The notes beneath the pieces were generated by a model. It was not told where the DNA came from. It was given only the letters and a program-made list of their open reading frames with translations, and made no database searches. A program made the position numbers and the translations under genes. DNA of 64,000 bases from Andrena cerasifolii. Lineage: Eukaryota > Arthropoda > Insecta > Hymenoptera > Andrenidae. The DNA lies in NCBI RefSeq assembly GCF_050908995.1, contig NC_135126.1:14012001-14076000 (forward strand), given 5' to 3'. Of this stretch, positions 26,437 to 37,150 are shown in pieces; position 1 is the stretch's first letter, and each line of letters opens with the position of its first letter.

Positions 26437-27889
26437 TAAGCAGTGTTTTGGGTACGAGTTTTTGAATAGAATTTGGTGGTGTTTTTATTTACTAAAAGAA
26501 AGTTTATTGTATTAACAGGGAATCCTTGATTCTAATTTATGTCCTGTTTCTAATTTATGTACTTAGGTTTCGCGCTTTTAATTAATTTCTATCATCCTTG
26601 ATCCACTCTTTCTTCAATGCGATGGCATGTTAACATGAACGTATACAATATCCCAACGTTAAATCGGCTGCGTATCGCAACTGCGATATAAGAAGCGAGT
26701 GGAGGAAGAAACTTCCCAGTGGATATAATAGAGATATTACAAGAATGTTTATGGAACGAAGGGAAACGAAACTTTAATTACGTTCTCGGTATAAAATACA
26801 ATATTTCTTTAAAATAGTTATAAACTAGTTAAAAACAGAACACCAACTCAGTCAAATGATTTAAAATTGCACATCGCTTCTTTTATGCTGCGAAAGATCA
26901 AGCGTTTGAGACGAGTAATTCAGTAAATAAAATAACTTGTTCAAGAATTTTACTACGCGTGCGTTGTTGCAGTTAAACACCTCGAAATTAGTGCCTACCT
27001 ATATAGAATCACTTAAACCCAAAAGCACTTTACATTTACCCGCCCCATTGCCTTCTTTCCTCCTTCATTCATCTTAATTCCCCGCGAAAATTTTCTCCTT
27101 CAGCAGCGCAGCATTTTTTTACTTAAACCGCCATAATTCTCATTTATTTATCCAGACCAGTCCGCTTCACTTTCCCCCGCTCGAGCGTCGTTATCATTTC
27201 TCTCCGTTTCATGTCGGACGCTTGTTATTCGTCGCACGCGACACGAAAAAATTCCCCGCGTGTCCATTCATCTACCCTTATCGGTTCATCTTTTCCCCCC
27301 GTCCCGCCAGCCCCGCTCTACCAACTTTTAATTCTATCCTGAGTCTGTATCGCTTACGCTTTAACCCCGCCTCGCGATCCCGCGTTCTCAACCCCCTCTA
27401 CCCACCGACCCTAGTCCCGTCTTTTTTTTTTTGTTTAATCTCCCCACGAATGCGAGGGGATTAAAGAAGCGAGGACATTTCGCGTTTCAATCCGCACGTT
27501 TAAATATTACGCGGCCGTCTATCGCTTTAATCTTCCGTCGAATTTTTCATGCCGGCCACGTACGTGGGGCGTATCGACGCACTTCTTTCCTAAGGAACGC
27601 CATCCGTCTCAGGGATACGGATTTCACCGGCAACGCTTCTCCTCCGTGCTTCTGCCTGATCTTCTAGCACTCTCGAGTCGACCCACCCCCTCGCCAGTCG
27701 CGCTCTACAATTCCCTCGTTCTACGCGGGGCGCAGCCGCCTCTTCCTCAGTTTTCGCAGACCGTGCCACCTCATCTTTTGACCTTTCCCTCGTCCTTCTT
27801 CCCCCGCACCCAAGCGTGCTCTTCCGCCCTCGACATTGGCACGTTCCACTGCAAGAAGCCCCCCGTAATTGGCCCTTCGAACCAGTGAC
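26437..27889. other. Unique DNA becoming pyrimidine-rich
   Basis: 26.44-27.0 kb is ordinary AT-rich DNA. From about 27.04 to 27.89 kb the plus strand is rich in C and T, with many CCC and TTTT runs (a T10 run at 27422). The open frames here are composition artefacts. No gene recognised. Confidence 0.5.
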
Positions 27890-29045
27890 CGCGCGGGAGG
27901 AGTCGAAGGGGGGGGGGCGGTGAAAGGGTAGAGCCGAGCTGCGGGCGAAGAAGCCTGTAAGGGTGGTGGGTTGAAAGGAGAGAAAGTGATCGTGAAGGAG
28001 TCTGGGGGATGGTGACTGGGAGGGCGAAGAAGAAACTGTGTAAATCAGAGGGAGAGGGAGGTGATGAATAGAGAGGGATGATGGACGGTGGATGAGCCAA
28101 GGAAGCGACAGAGGAAGGTTAAGAAGGAATTGTGAGAGAACGGATGATAAAGGTAGCGATTCCAAAGGTCTGTAACGATGGTAGAGAAACAGTGGAGGGT
28201 ACAACGAGGTTGAAGGGAGGGTTAGCGGCGGGAAGCTGTGGCTAGACCGACGGCGCAGAGGAAAATAGGGCAACAACAAACTGTAATTAGAGAAAGGAAA
28301 AAGGACGAGAGGAATCGCGGAGAGGGAGGAAGTATGTGGACAAATGGGCGCGAGCAAAGAAAGGGATGTAAAAAAAAAGGTTGGTGTTGGTAGAAAAAGA
28401 GTAGGTAAAAATAAAGGGAGGTTGAAGTGGAGAAATGGAGGAGCGGGAAACGCGACCGGAGGCTGGGTAAAGAGAGACACGAAGAAACGGGGAACTGAAA
28501 GCGCGGTCGTGGGGAGGGGTGGAAAAAATAGTGAAACAGGAAAATGTGAGCGCGGAGAGGGAGGAAGAGGGAGGTAAAGGGTACGGGGGACGAAATAGAG
28601 AAATGGCTAACTGCAAGAGGGTGAAGAGAGAAATATGGGACGAGAGAAATTATGTGCTAAAAAGAGAGGACCGGCGCGAAAAGAAAGGTAAAAAATGGAG
28701 AAACTACGTGAGCAGCGAGGAGAATGAAGAATTAAAGAAACTAGAAACTGCGTCTATAAAAGAGTGATAGAAAAGAGCAGGGGGCGGTCGATGAGAAGCT
28801 TAAAGCGAAAGCTGTGTTGGTGAAAGGGGAAGGAGGGATACAGGCAAACCGACAGTTCGACGTATAAAAAGGAAGAGAAATCGTACAAAAGGGGAACACA
28901 GCGATCTTAAAAGGTGTCTAAAAAATGTAAGGAAAGAGCGGAAAAACCGAGGAGTGGTCGGCCAACGGACAAAGAGGGTAAGAAGAATAAACAAGCGATA
29001 AAGAAAAATAGGCAGTCCACAGGGCTTCTAAATAGAAACGAAGGG
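27890..29045. repeat. Long purine-rich (GA) tract
   Basis: For more than 1.1 kb the plus strand is dominated by G and A (GGGAGG, GAAAGG, AGAGAG words, with a G10 run at 27908-27917), with few pyrimidines. It is not a simple tandem repeat. The 296-codon minus-strand frame over 27590-28480 is a by-product: its product is almost entirely S, P, L and F in the tract portion. Such homopurine DNA can form triplex structures or act as nucleosome-poor chromatin, but that is general knowledge and not shown here. Confidence 0.85.
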
Positions 29046-29431
29046 GCACACGACTTTCGCGAGGACCCTACCTTACATCGCAGGAGTGGTGGCGGGGGTT
29101 GCGGCAAGCACGAGGGATACGTAGCTTCCTTTTGCCCCCTTGGGAAAGGCGGCCACTCCGTCGCGCTGAACTTTAGTCGGGATGAGATATGCAGAAATTA
29201 AATATTCATTTGGGCTACCAACCCCTAGGCCGTACTCTCTTCCACCTTCCCTCCATTCTCTCCCTCGCCCCCTCTCGGTCTGTCACACGCCCGCGCCACG
29301 ACCCTCTCTCCACTGTCTCCCTCGTTCCCTCGAAAATAATGCCTTGGCCCGGGGCCAGTTTCGCTGAAGGCTCTCCCGATGTTCGACCCCCCTTTTCCGC
29401 TTGTTTCGTCCCAGCCGCGGCGTAGAAAAAG

Positions 29432-29643
29432 ATGGCGAACCTGGTGGCATTGGTAAGCGTGCGCGCACCTCCGCATAATGCAACCCCGTGCACTCTTTCT
29501 TCCCCTGTTTTTAGGTTCCTCCTTTTCCCCTCCTAATTCATCGCAACTTACCCCTGCCTGTACCCTCGCCCCCTCGACAGCCGCGAACAGTTCCAGGAAA
29601 CGTACCTGTTGAACCGGGCGACCGCGACGGTTCGATGAAATAA
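29432..29643 (+). other. Candidate mini-ORF with a 62-nt spliceable intron
   Basis: An ATG in good context (AAAAAGATGGCG) opens MANLVAL and runs straight into a donor-like GTAAGC at 29453. A pyrimidine-rich stretch ends in an acceptor-like TTTTTAG at 29514. Removing 29453-29514 joins in phase to a proline-rich frame that stops with TAA at 29641-29643, giving about 49 codons. Unspliced, the frame also stays open for about 35 codons. The site lies in the GC-rich segment, as a first exon might. I do not recognise the product. GT and AG dinucleotides at this spacing can occur by chance, so this is weak. Confidence 0.12.
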
Positions 29644-30837
29644 TGACGAGCAGTTTATGCACCATTCGCCGCGTTACCGATGAGGGGTAACCTTCGCGCA
29701 CGTATGTACTGTTTCGTTTCGCCTCGTGCCTCCGCCGCCAGTAGGTTCTTGCGCGGCGTACGTACGTTTCCTCCCGGCGGTTGATGAAGTGCTCTCTCGG
29801 CACGAAATTGCACCCCCTTCCTTTTGCTCGAACACATCCTCCTGCAGGGCGGTTAGACGCAGCACCGGGGGAACGCGCGCAGGATAAAAGGATTTGTTTT
29901 GGAGCTTTTCCGGGGGAGGGGGCGCGGCAGAGGGGGGTGGGCGAAATTTGAATATCGCCGTTGTTACCGCGCTAGAGCACGGGCGAAACGGGGCGGGCGG
30001 GGAGAGAGGGCGTCGTGATAGCGGTTGCGTTAGGGAATACATACTTTGTACCCTTAATCGTTATATAAATAGTCATTAGACGCCGGGCTAAATATTGCCT
30101 GGAAGCGTGCGGCCCTAGCGTTGTTCGTGGAATTTAATTATTTTTCCGACTGGTTACCGCTATCGCGGGAAATTAGCGGGTAATTGTTTCTAGCAGGTAT
30201 TATATTTGGGTGCATTCTTAACGTCCCGGGCGCCGTTTCCGATTTTGATAACGGTGATTAGCTGTGCTACTGATAAATTGAACTTTGAAACTTTGGAATA
30301 GCTTGCACTGTAACGTAGACAATTCCATGGTTTTATGCTAGCACAATTTCGTTCAGATTTGCGACGAGTTGTGTGTGAATGTTTTAACAGAGTTTTATTT
30401 GCACGGTTAATTTTTCTGTAAATTGCAATAATTCTTTTTATGGACAAAACTACGTTAGGATTTGTAACGATATAATGGTTAACAAAAAATTGTTAATGTA
30501 ATATTTGATTCACTCCTACTCACCTGAATGATCATTTAATTAACTTGATATTTTTATTTATTCAGAGCAGTATAATTCACTTCTTTTAGCAATATTCGCC
30601 CGAGCTGAATACAGAAATAAGTTTTAACAAGCAACCGTAATCACGTTAAATATAATTCCCAGTGTTTCTTGAGCGCATACCCATAAATTACAGAAATGGT
30701 GATACATCGTGATAAAAGAATAACCTTTTTTATTCTATCAGTAGAGAGAAATCGGCATAGAGGAAGTTTCTCTTTGATCATTCATGCTCTTCAAAGTGTA
30801 CACAAAAAAAGGAGCAATGCTCGGGTGTATACCTTAG

Positions 30838-30845
30838 ATCGTAAG
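30838..30845 (+). repeat. Target-site duplication, left copy (ATCGTAAG)
   Basis: Eight bases directly before the hAT-like left end, repeated exactly at 31305-31312 directly after the right end. Eight base pairs is the duplication size of hAT transposons. Confidence 0.92.
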
Positions 30846-31304
30846 CAGAGTTGGGCATTATTCCACTAAAAAGTGATTGCAATAACTTTTCAACTAAAGA
30901 TACTTCATCTTTGTTTGGGAAATTTATTTGCAGAATTCAAATCTCGTTTCGTTAAAAATAGTCCGATTTAAATTATTTTCTATCCAATTAATCGTGAGAA
31001 CGCCAGGAATCCATTGGTGTCACTTTCATATTGATATGATGAAAAATAAAAAATTGTGACCGCGAGCGGATCGGGCCACAAAGGCTTTCGCCGGTTAGTT
31101 TTCTAGACTAAAAATTGAATGAAAGTTGAGACCACGTTAGTCAGAACCCAAAAGCTAAAGATCCTTCAATAACCGGCTTCATCTCTGGCGCATGACTAAA
31201 GCTAAAACTAAAGCTAAATCATCAAAATTGAAACTTTGAATAACGACTAACCGTCTGTACCTTTTATCTAGATATTATCTAGATATTATCTTTGCCCAAC
31301 TCTG
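30846..31304. mobile_element. hAT-superfamily non-autonomous element, 459 bp
   Basis: The element begins CAGAGTTGGGCA and ends with the inverted copy TGCCCAACTCTG with one change (TTGCCCAACTCTG). It is bounded by perfect 8-bp duplications ATCGTAAG at 30838-30845 and 31305-31312. This combination is diagnostic of the hAT superfamily. The interior has no significant open frame, so it must have been moved by a transposase from elsewhere. Near the right end, a 12-bp unit (CTAGATATTATC) occurs twice in tandem. The intact duplication suggests a fairly recent insertion compared with the other elements here. Confidence 0.93.
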
Positions 31305-31312
31305 ATCGTAAG
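31305..31312 (+). repeat. Target-site duplication, right copy (ATCGTAAG)
   Basis: Exact copy of the 8-mer at 30838-30845, placed immediately after the right terminal repeat of the hAT-like element. Confidence 0.92.
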
Positions 31313-31698
31313 TTATTTCGTGTCGCAACAGCGAGGGAATCAAATAAAGATAAAAGGGAGCTCTGACAGCCGTTCAATAGCAAAGATCGTGGAGCGCGTT
31401 CCCTCACGATTTGAATAAAATGAGGTTTAGTATCCCGTTTGCTCTTTAGTGGAGCCATTTTGGAGGATGAATACAGGAGAATGGCGCAGGCAGGGGCAGG
31501 AGACGCGAAGGATAAAGAGATTTGTTTCATCGTTTCCGATTAAGGGTAGGTGGGACAAGAATAACATAAAATTTGCATATCACGATCCTTGTAATACGTT
31601 CGCGAACGATAGGAATTACGTTGTATATCGTCTTGTCGTTGCGGAATACACCTCGATGGTGGCACAAATGCTAACGTTCTCGTCTCGTTTTGTTTCAG

Positions 31699-31782
31699 GC
31701 AGCAGCATCCTGCAGAATAAACACAGAGAGTCGAACCGAGGCAACAGGAATGAAAGGATTTCTTCGGCTGTGTCGAGAAAGG
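31699..31782 (+). other. Candidate internal exon, 84 nt
   Basis: A branch-point-like GCTAAC lies about 25 bases upstream of a pyrimidine-rich acceptor ending TTTGTTTCAG (31698). After 84 bases comes a strong donor, AAAGG followed by GTAAGTCG (31783). The length is a multiple of three, and two of the three plus-strand frames stay open across it. One frame includes an internal ATG (ATGAAAGGATTTC). Neither translation is recognisable, so it could be an untranslated, coding or lncRNA exon. The combination of branch point, acceptor and donor is the best splicing signature noticed in the window, but no partner exon was identified. Confidence 0.3.
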
Positions 31783-34700
31783 GTAAGTCGAGCTCAGAAT
31801 GTTGTATCGCGCTTTCAAAGAGTCTTTTACAACGTTTTATCGCAGCTTCAGAGTATTGTCTACGAAACGCAGATAGAAAACGGAGAAATATATATTGTAA
31901 TCATCTTTGCCAACTCTTGAGACGCCAGAAGCACGATCGATCTTCTGGTAGCTTTCGTCAGAAGCATGTACCGTGTTTTGGGTAAAAAATTCAATGAATC
32001 GGAAGGGGCAGTGAAGCAAATTTGCAGGAACGAAAAGCACAAGAAAAACACTCGCAATCCCTTGAGGCTAGCAAGCTTTTAATCCTTGCAGTCCAACTGA
32101 CTCTCTCTTCGATCAACCACAGATCTTTTCCTCGATGCTGCACGCATTAAAATTACGTAAATGGAGCTGCACTCCTCTTGCTGCAAGGTCCCCAATTTAA
32201 ATGTTGTTTCACATTAATTGAAAAATTTCTTGAAACCCTATCATGATAAATCCACGTGCATAATCTCTTCCGATACAGCACCATCCAGGACTTGACGTAA
32301 ATCAATCATTAAAAAATTATGATAACGTGTTTCCAGTATTTCCACGCCGAGGGATGTCCATCTGCTGCATGGCTTTGGCACATTTCATGTTCACATTTTC
32401 TTGAATGTACCGAAAGCATTCAGTAGAAGTTCCCCTAAACTTTGTACCACCCAAAGTGTTAAAATTTCATCTGGCCAAATTCTTCTGTTTCCATTCACTG
32501 TGTTGCAAAAAGACCTGCTTGCGTTATCGATCTATCTTAAACACATGAGTACGTTTTACACGGAAGGGACTGATTTTATAGGTATGCAGGTTAAGCATCT
32601 TTTACTCCTCCCGGTGAGTGCTATAAGCCTCTAAAGTCGTAGATCCTTTTTTTAAATACCCCGTATATGCTTTCCGTTCCTCGCCGTGAATGCGTTAAAG
32701 AAACAACGAAGAGGGAGGCATTTATAAGGGGGTTGAAAGGATTCCGCGGAAAGTCGAAACATTATCGTAAATCTGTCCGATTGAACCCGACGACATCGCT
32801 ATTTCCAAGAGCGAGTTCAACGGAGGTATAAACAAGCGAGATGCGTGGAACAATAGAAAACTAGCGGGTAACTGTCACTGGCGCGGCTAAATGTTGAATG
32901 CCAACGTTCCTGTTGAATTATTATATTGCCGACAGTAGAATAGATCGAGTTTAATTAGAAATTAACGAAAGTCGGCGTCGAAGTTGCGTCTTTAAGAGGC
33001 GATCCAATTTACGCGGGTGGGGCCTCGCCTGTAATAAAGGAAGTCGCGACGATACGACGCTGCCCGGTGCGGCGCGGCGGTCCAATTAACTTAATTAACG
33101 TTACAGCAGGTTAAAATTTTGACAAAAATGGCGTCCTATCGGCGGCGTTGCTCTTAATTAATTTCCATGATTGTTTTGCAGATAATTGTATTTTCCGCGG
33201 CGCGTTTAATTAACGAGCAGCACTCTTGCAAGCATTTCGCGAAGATCCGTCTTAAAGAAAATAGCAAACGGTTCCTCGAACCTCTAGCTTTCCACTACTC
33301 GACGACGAATGCATTCTTTGCCCGTCGAAAGTATCGGCGAGCCAATTAACGGCATCCAATGTATTATAAAGTGACTTCAACTTTACAAACAGATCGTTGA
33401 ACATTTTCGATGACTCGCTTCTCCACGGAATTCGGTTCCCCAAGTCGAAGTGCAATTAATCGTCTGTCCTTTTAATACACGTTCTGATTATTAGCTTCTT
33501 TCTTATTTCGTTTAATAAACTGAATATGTATCGAAAGTGTGTCGTTCATTCATGGGAATAAAATTTCTAGCATAATTATAGATTGAGGTACAAACAAGTT
33601 TTAAACGGAATGTATATTCAATTATCTTTTCTGGTATCGTGGACCAACTGTAAGTCCTTTCGTTTGCTTACAATTTTCCTCTGGAAATATTCATTTTGTT
33701 TATTTATTATTTTTTTTTATCCTTCAACGTTTCAGGGTTCAAAATTTAAATTGACTCTTGCGGCGTCCACTGTGTTTTTCTTCGACTTTTTTTTGGAAAT
33801 CCATTCCGGCTATAATACATTTTCCGAAGTGACACAGTTCCGGTGAGATATAAAAACGCGCTTAATGTGGAAACGAAAGAATCGTTAACGATCCGTGGCT
33901 AAATGTGTGCGTCTGGTTTTTGCAATTAAAAACCGCGACGATTAAAATATTCGAAAGGGAGGGGTTCTCTTTAATTACGACAGAATTTGCTGAAATTAAA
34001 TAAAAAGTTGAGGCACGAAGGAATTTATTTTTCAAGACAACAATCTTACTGTAAGATATTTTGAGAATCGCGGTCACAAGTCTGAACCACATCAGCTATT
34101 AGAATAGTAATAATTAATAATCATACTGATTTATAATTTAGTGTGCTTGGCACTCAGTAAATTATGACAAGTTAAAAATTACGGAAGCAAGACATGGAAA
34201 TTATCTCTCGCTACTCGACGAATTATTAACAGAGATGGCACGTAAAGTGCAGTAGAAATATACTACCCGGGAATATCGCGAATACAAAAACATATTTTCA
34301 AATAAATCTTACGACTTTCGACTTTCAAAGAAACTTTCTATTTTCTTCATGCAGCAATTGCTAGATAAAATAGTCAACCAGCCTCATCGTGCTGACATTC
34401 TTCTGTTGCAATGATGGTCATCGATAGCATCGCAAAAATACTCCTTCATTTTATTTATAAACTTATTTTTCTTGATAAAAATTAATTCTCTAATTCTTAT
34501 TTATAATCTTGATAAAAATTAATTGCCAAGTCCCAATTAATTCATAAACAGCTAACGTCATAATAGGATCATCCTGTTGATTACAATAAAAGAACAGACC
34601 CCTCTGCTCTTGATTTTCATTTTTACACTCGACAACAAAAGCTGCAGAAGAAACTACATCTCACCGTATGATTCCGCGTGCATTTCCAGGCATATTGTTT

Positions 34701-36679
34701 TGGGCGGCGACTTGAATGCTAGCCAATTTGTGGTATATAATTGCTCGTTGGCCGCTAGTTTCGCCTTCATGAGGCAAATGAACCATGCCGATTGGACTGC
34801 AGTAGTACCATATTTATTAATACCGTAACGGCGAGTATGCTCGGAAAGAATCGACCGTAATTTCGGGATCGAGTTAATTAACGGCTCGTAGTGGACCGAG
34901 TCCTATCCACTGCACAAGTTATGACGTAATTAACTTACCTAGTAAGGATAAAGAACGTCCATGATCGTCGGCCACAGGGTAGTATATATCCTAGCATTAA
35001 CATAAATCGATACGTGGGGGTAATGCTGACTTCAAACGGAATTTTTCGCGCAATTTTCTAATAATTCCACCACACTCGAGGTATCATCCACCAGAAAGAT
35101 CCACACTCTATGATACCTATATCATAAATAATCATCCCGTATTGTCGTCTTCACGCGATTACTAATATAAATTCAATTTTAATATTGTCGTTGAATTCAA
35201 GTAACCAGTGAGCGATAATCTGGGTAGCTAACAAAAAATCGGTGGCGCGTAATTTATAGGGAGTGGTGTTTTCCGGAGATATGTGGAGATCTGTGGTTTA
35301 TAATTATCCTATAACCCGAGAACGTGAAGAATCGCGAATATTCGTGCGTTTAATTCGCCCCATTGAGCTGCTGGTACAGGTGGAAATGAGATTGATGGCG
35401 AGAGAAAAGCAGCTCTGGCGAGATTTTGCGCGTCTGGAAATATTCGAAAGAGCTTGCGAGGAAGCCCGTGGCGTTCCCGATGATCTCTACCTCTCACGTC
35501 TCGCGGGTTCGTTCCGAGTTTCGACTTGAACGTGAGCCAATCTCCGGTGCATAACTGCGTATTAACCTCGGCTTTCGTTTCCGCCAAGCAACGAGCCGTG
35601 TCAGCGCGGTAAGGACTACCAATTAATTTCGCTAATGTCCCTTTCCGACGTCTTTCGACCTTCCTGTTTTATTATTATGTTTTAAGTCGAGCAGAGACGA
35701 GCGCGACTTTCGACAAACTTCGTCATACGTATTTCTGGAGGTGTGTGTGATAAATTCGGTTAATACCCGTTGCGAATTTTGGATACTAGTATTTCGAGTC
35801 TTTTTTTGTCGCCCAAAGAATTATATCGAAACGACCTGCTTCGCGGTTTAAACATGTTACGGAGGGAACACTGGTGACCGAGAAATTCAGACTTTAATGA
35901 GCTTGTAATCAATTTCAAATTGAATTTATGTCTTCGTGAAATAAAAAATTTTCTAGAGCATGTAGGTATTTTTGGCGTAAGGAAATTTTGAAGCGAATTA
36001 AATTGTAATACCGTAATATCTGCGAAAGTTGATTAAAAAAATCATTATTTAATCTACATATGCTGCTTTTGAAATAATATTTCTCCATGAAATTATGTTT
36101 TATTAGCTGCATCTTTAGTGGCATTTGGGGAGAAAATATGTTTTATGCCAATCAATGTTTACAAAATGCGTAACCCTTGACGTTACTGTAACATTAAGCG
36201 AGAATTATTCGTTACAAATACCTGAGCACTGATATCTATATATATATATGTCTAGAATTCCTTGGCGATTTTAAGCCAAGTTTACCTTTCGCTCGTCTAA
36301 AATTTGTTATCTCACAGTACTGATGTAAAAAAGTCACAGGCGTGTCACATTCGTAGTCACTCTTCCCGGAGCCAGTGAAAAAATGTTTTTCAAAGTGATA
36401 TTTGTAGAACATGTGTCACTGATTACGTCAGTGTATACACGCGGGACATTCGTCACGCGAGTCGTATTTATCTTTTGTAGGTTCCTCCAGTGCAATGAGA
36501 AACAACGTTTTATCATGGAATTTTGTTATTCTCCTGGTTATTTGTGCGTACTCTCCCATTGTACTAAATAATGTCATGGAGCATGGTCAGGAAAAATACG
36601 GCCGTAAAGTAGGTCAAAATGAACGGTTCGCATCCTGTAGGAAGCAAATTTTTAACAACCCCTAATACACTTTGTAGTA
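31783..36679. other. Unique DNA, no gene recognised
   Basis: Mostly AT-rich, with CpG-rich patches at 32.7-33.45 and 35.25-35.75 kb. A short tandem duplication of CTTGATAAAAATTAATT occurs at 34471 and 34508 (37-bp period). An 88-codon frame at 35263-35529 encodes a charged, helix-prone stretch but no known domain, and it is mirrored by an equally long frame on the minus strand. A TA run lies at about 36237-36249. Confidence 0.45.
35505..35620 (+). repeat. Diverged dispersed block, copy 1 of a pair
   Basis: This block shares GAGTTTCGACTTGAAC, then GAGCCAAT, and further on ACGAGCC and GTAAGGAC with 39832-39932, in the same order and spacing. The two lie about 4.3 kb apart in the same orientation. 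It may be distantly related to the family at 44.6-59.2 kb (shared CGTTCCC...ATCT...TTCGACTT), but that link is weak. Confidence 0.45.
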
Positions 36680-37150
36680 GGGTAGTTAAACGATTGGATG
36701 GGTCTTTATGATATTCTCAGAGAAGTCGTATGATACAGTTGATTTTAGGCTGGGGCAGTCAATAACCTGGATCGATGTTCATATTTGTCACAAAAATTTT
36801 GGTTTAAAGTAGTCAAAGATTTGAGTTGACTATTATTATTTCCAAAATATAATTTGGTCAAATTTTGGATCACGATAGCTGAAGATTTCGGAGAATTTTT
36901 GTATTTCTCACGATAGTTCTATATCGCAGTCGATTTTAGATTGGGACAATCGTAGGCCTGGGTGGATTTTCATATTTGTTATTAAAGGTCTATAATTTGG
37001 GCGATCTTGGATTCAGATAGTCACAGATTTGGGTTGGATTTTATATTTCCCACACGTTCTACAATCTCCTTGATTTCGAGGTTTGGGTCAGGGTAGTCAA
37101 TGGTCTGGATGGATATTTATATTTCTCACGGAGTTTCTTTAACTTGAAAA
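36680..37150 (+). repeat. Decayed tandem repeat, about 70-bp period, about 7 units
   Basis: Successive units start near 36683, 36755, 36818, 36878, 36947, 37018 and 37095. Each follows the pattern AGTCA-(A/T)-GATTTGGGTTGGATTTT, then ATATTTCTCAC, then a TTCTATAAT-like stretch, often followed by GATTTTAGGTTGGG. Individual units have diverged strongly with indels, so no long open frame survives. This looks like an old minisatellite array. Confidence 0.75.

Larger units (their letters stand above)
29046..30845. other. GC- and CpG-rich segment grading into AT-rich DNA
   Basis: 29.05-30.1 kb is the most GC-rich part of the window, with a pyrimidine-rich patch at 29220-29340 and G-runs around 29910-29942. 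CpG is frequent. It could be a promoter or first-exon region, since such islands often mark 5' ends in hymenopteran genomes, but no TATA or clear initiator was identified. After 30.1 kb the DNA is AT-rich and featureless up to the hAT element. Confidence 0.45.

Noticed and set aside
27590..28480. 296-codon minus-strand open frame
   Set aside because: It arises from the purine-rich plus strand. Over the tract the product is nearly all S, P, L and F, with no domain, as expected from homopyrimidine codons.
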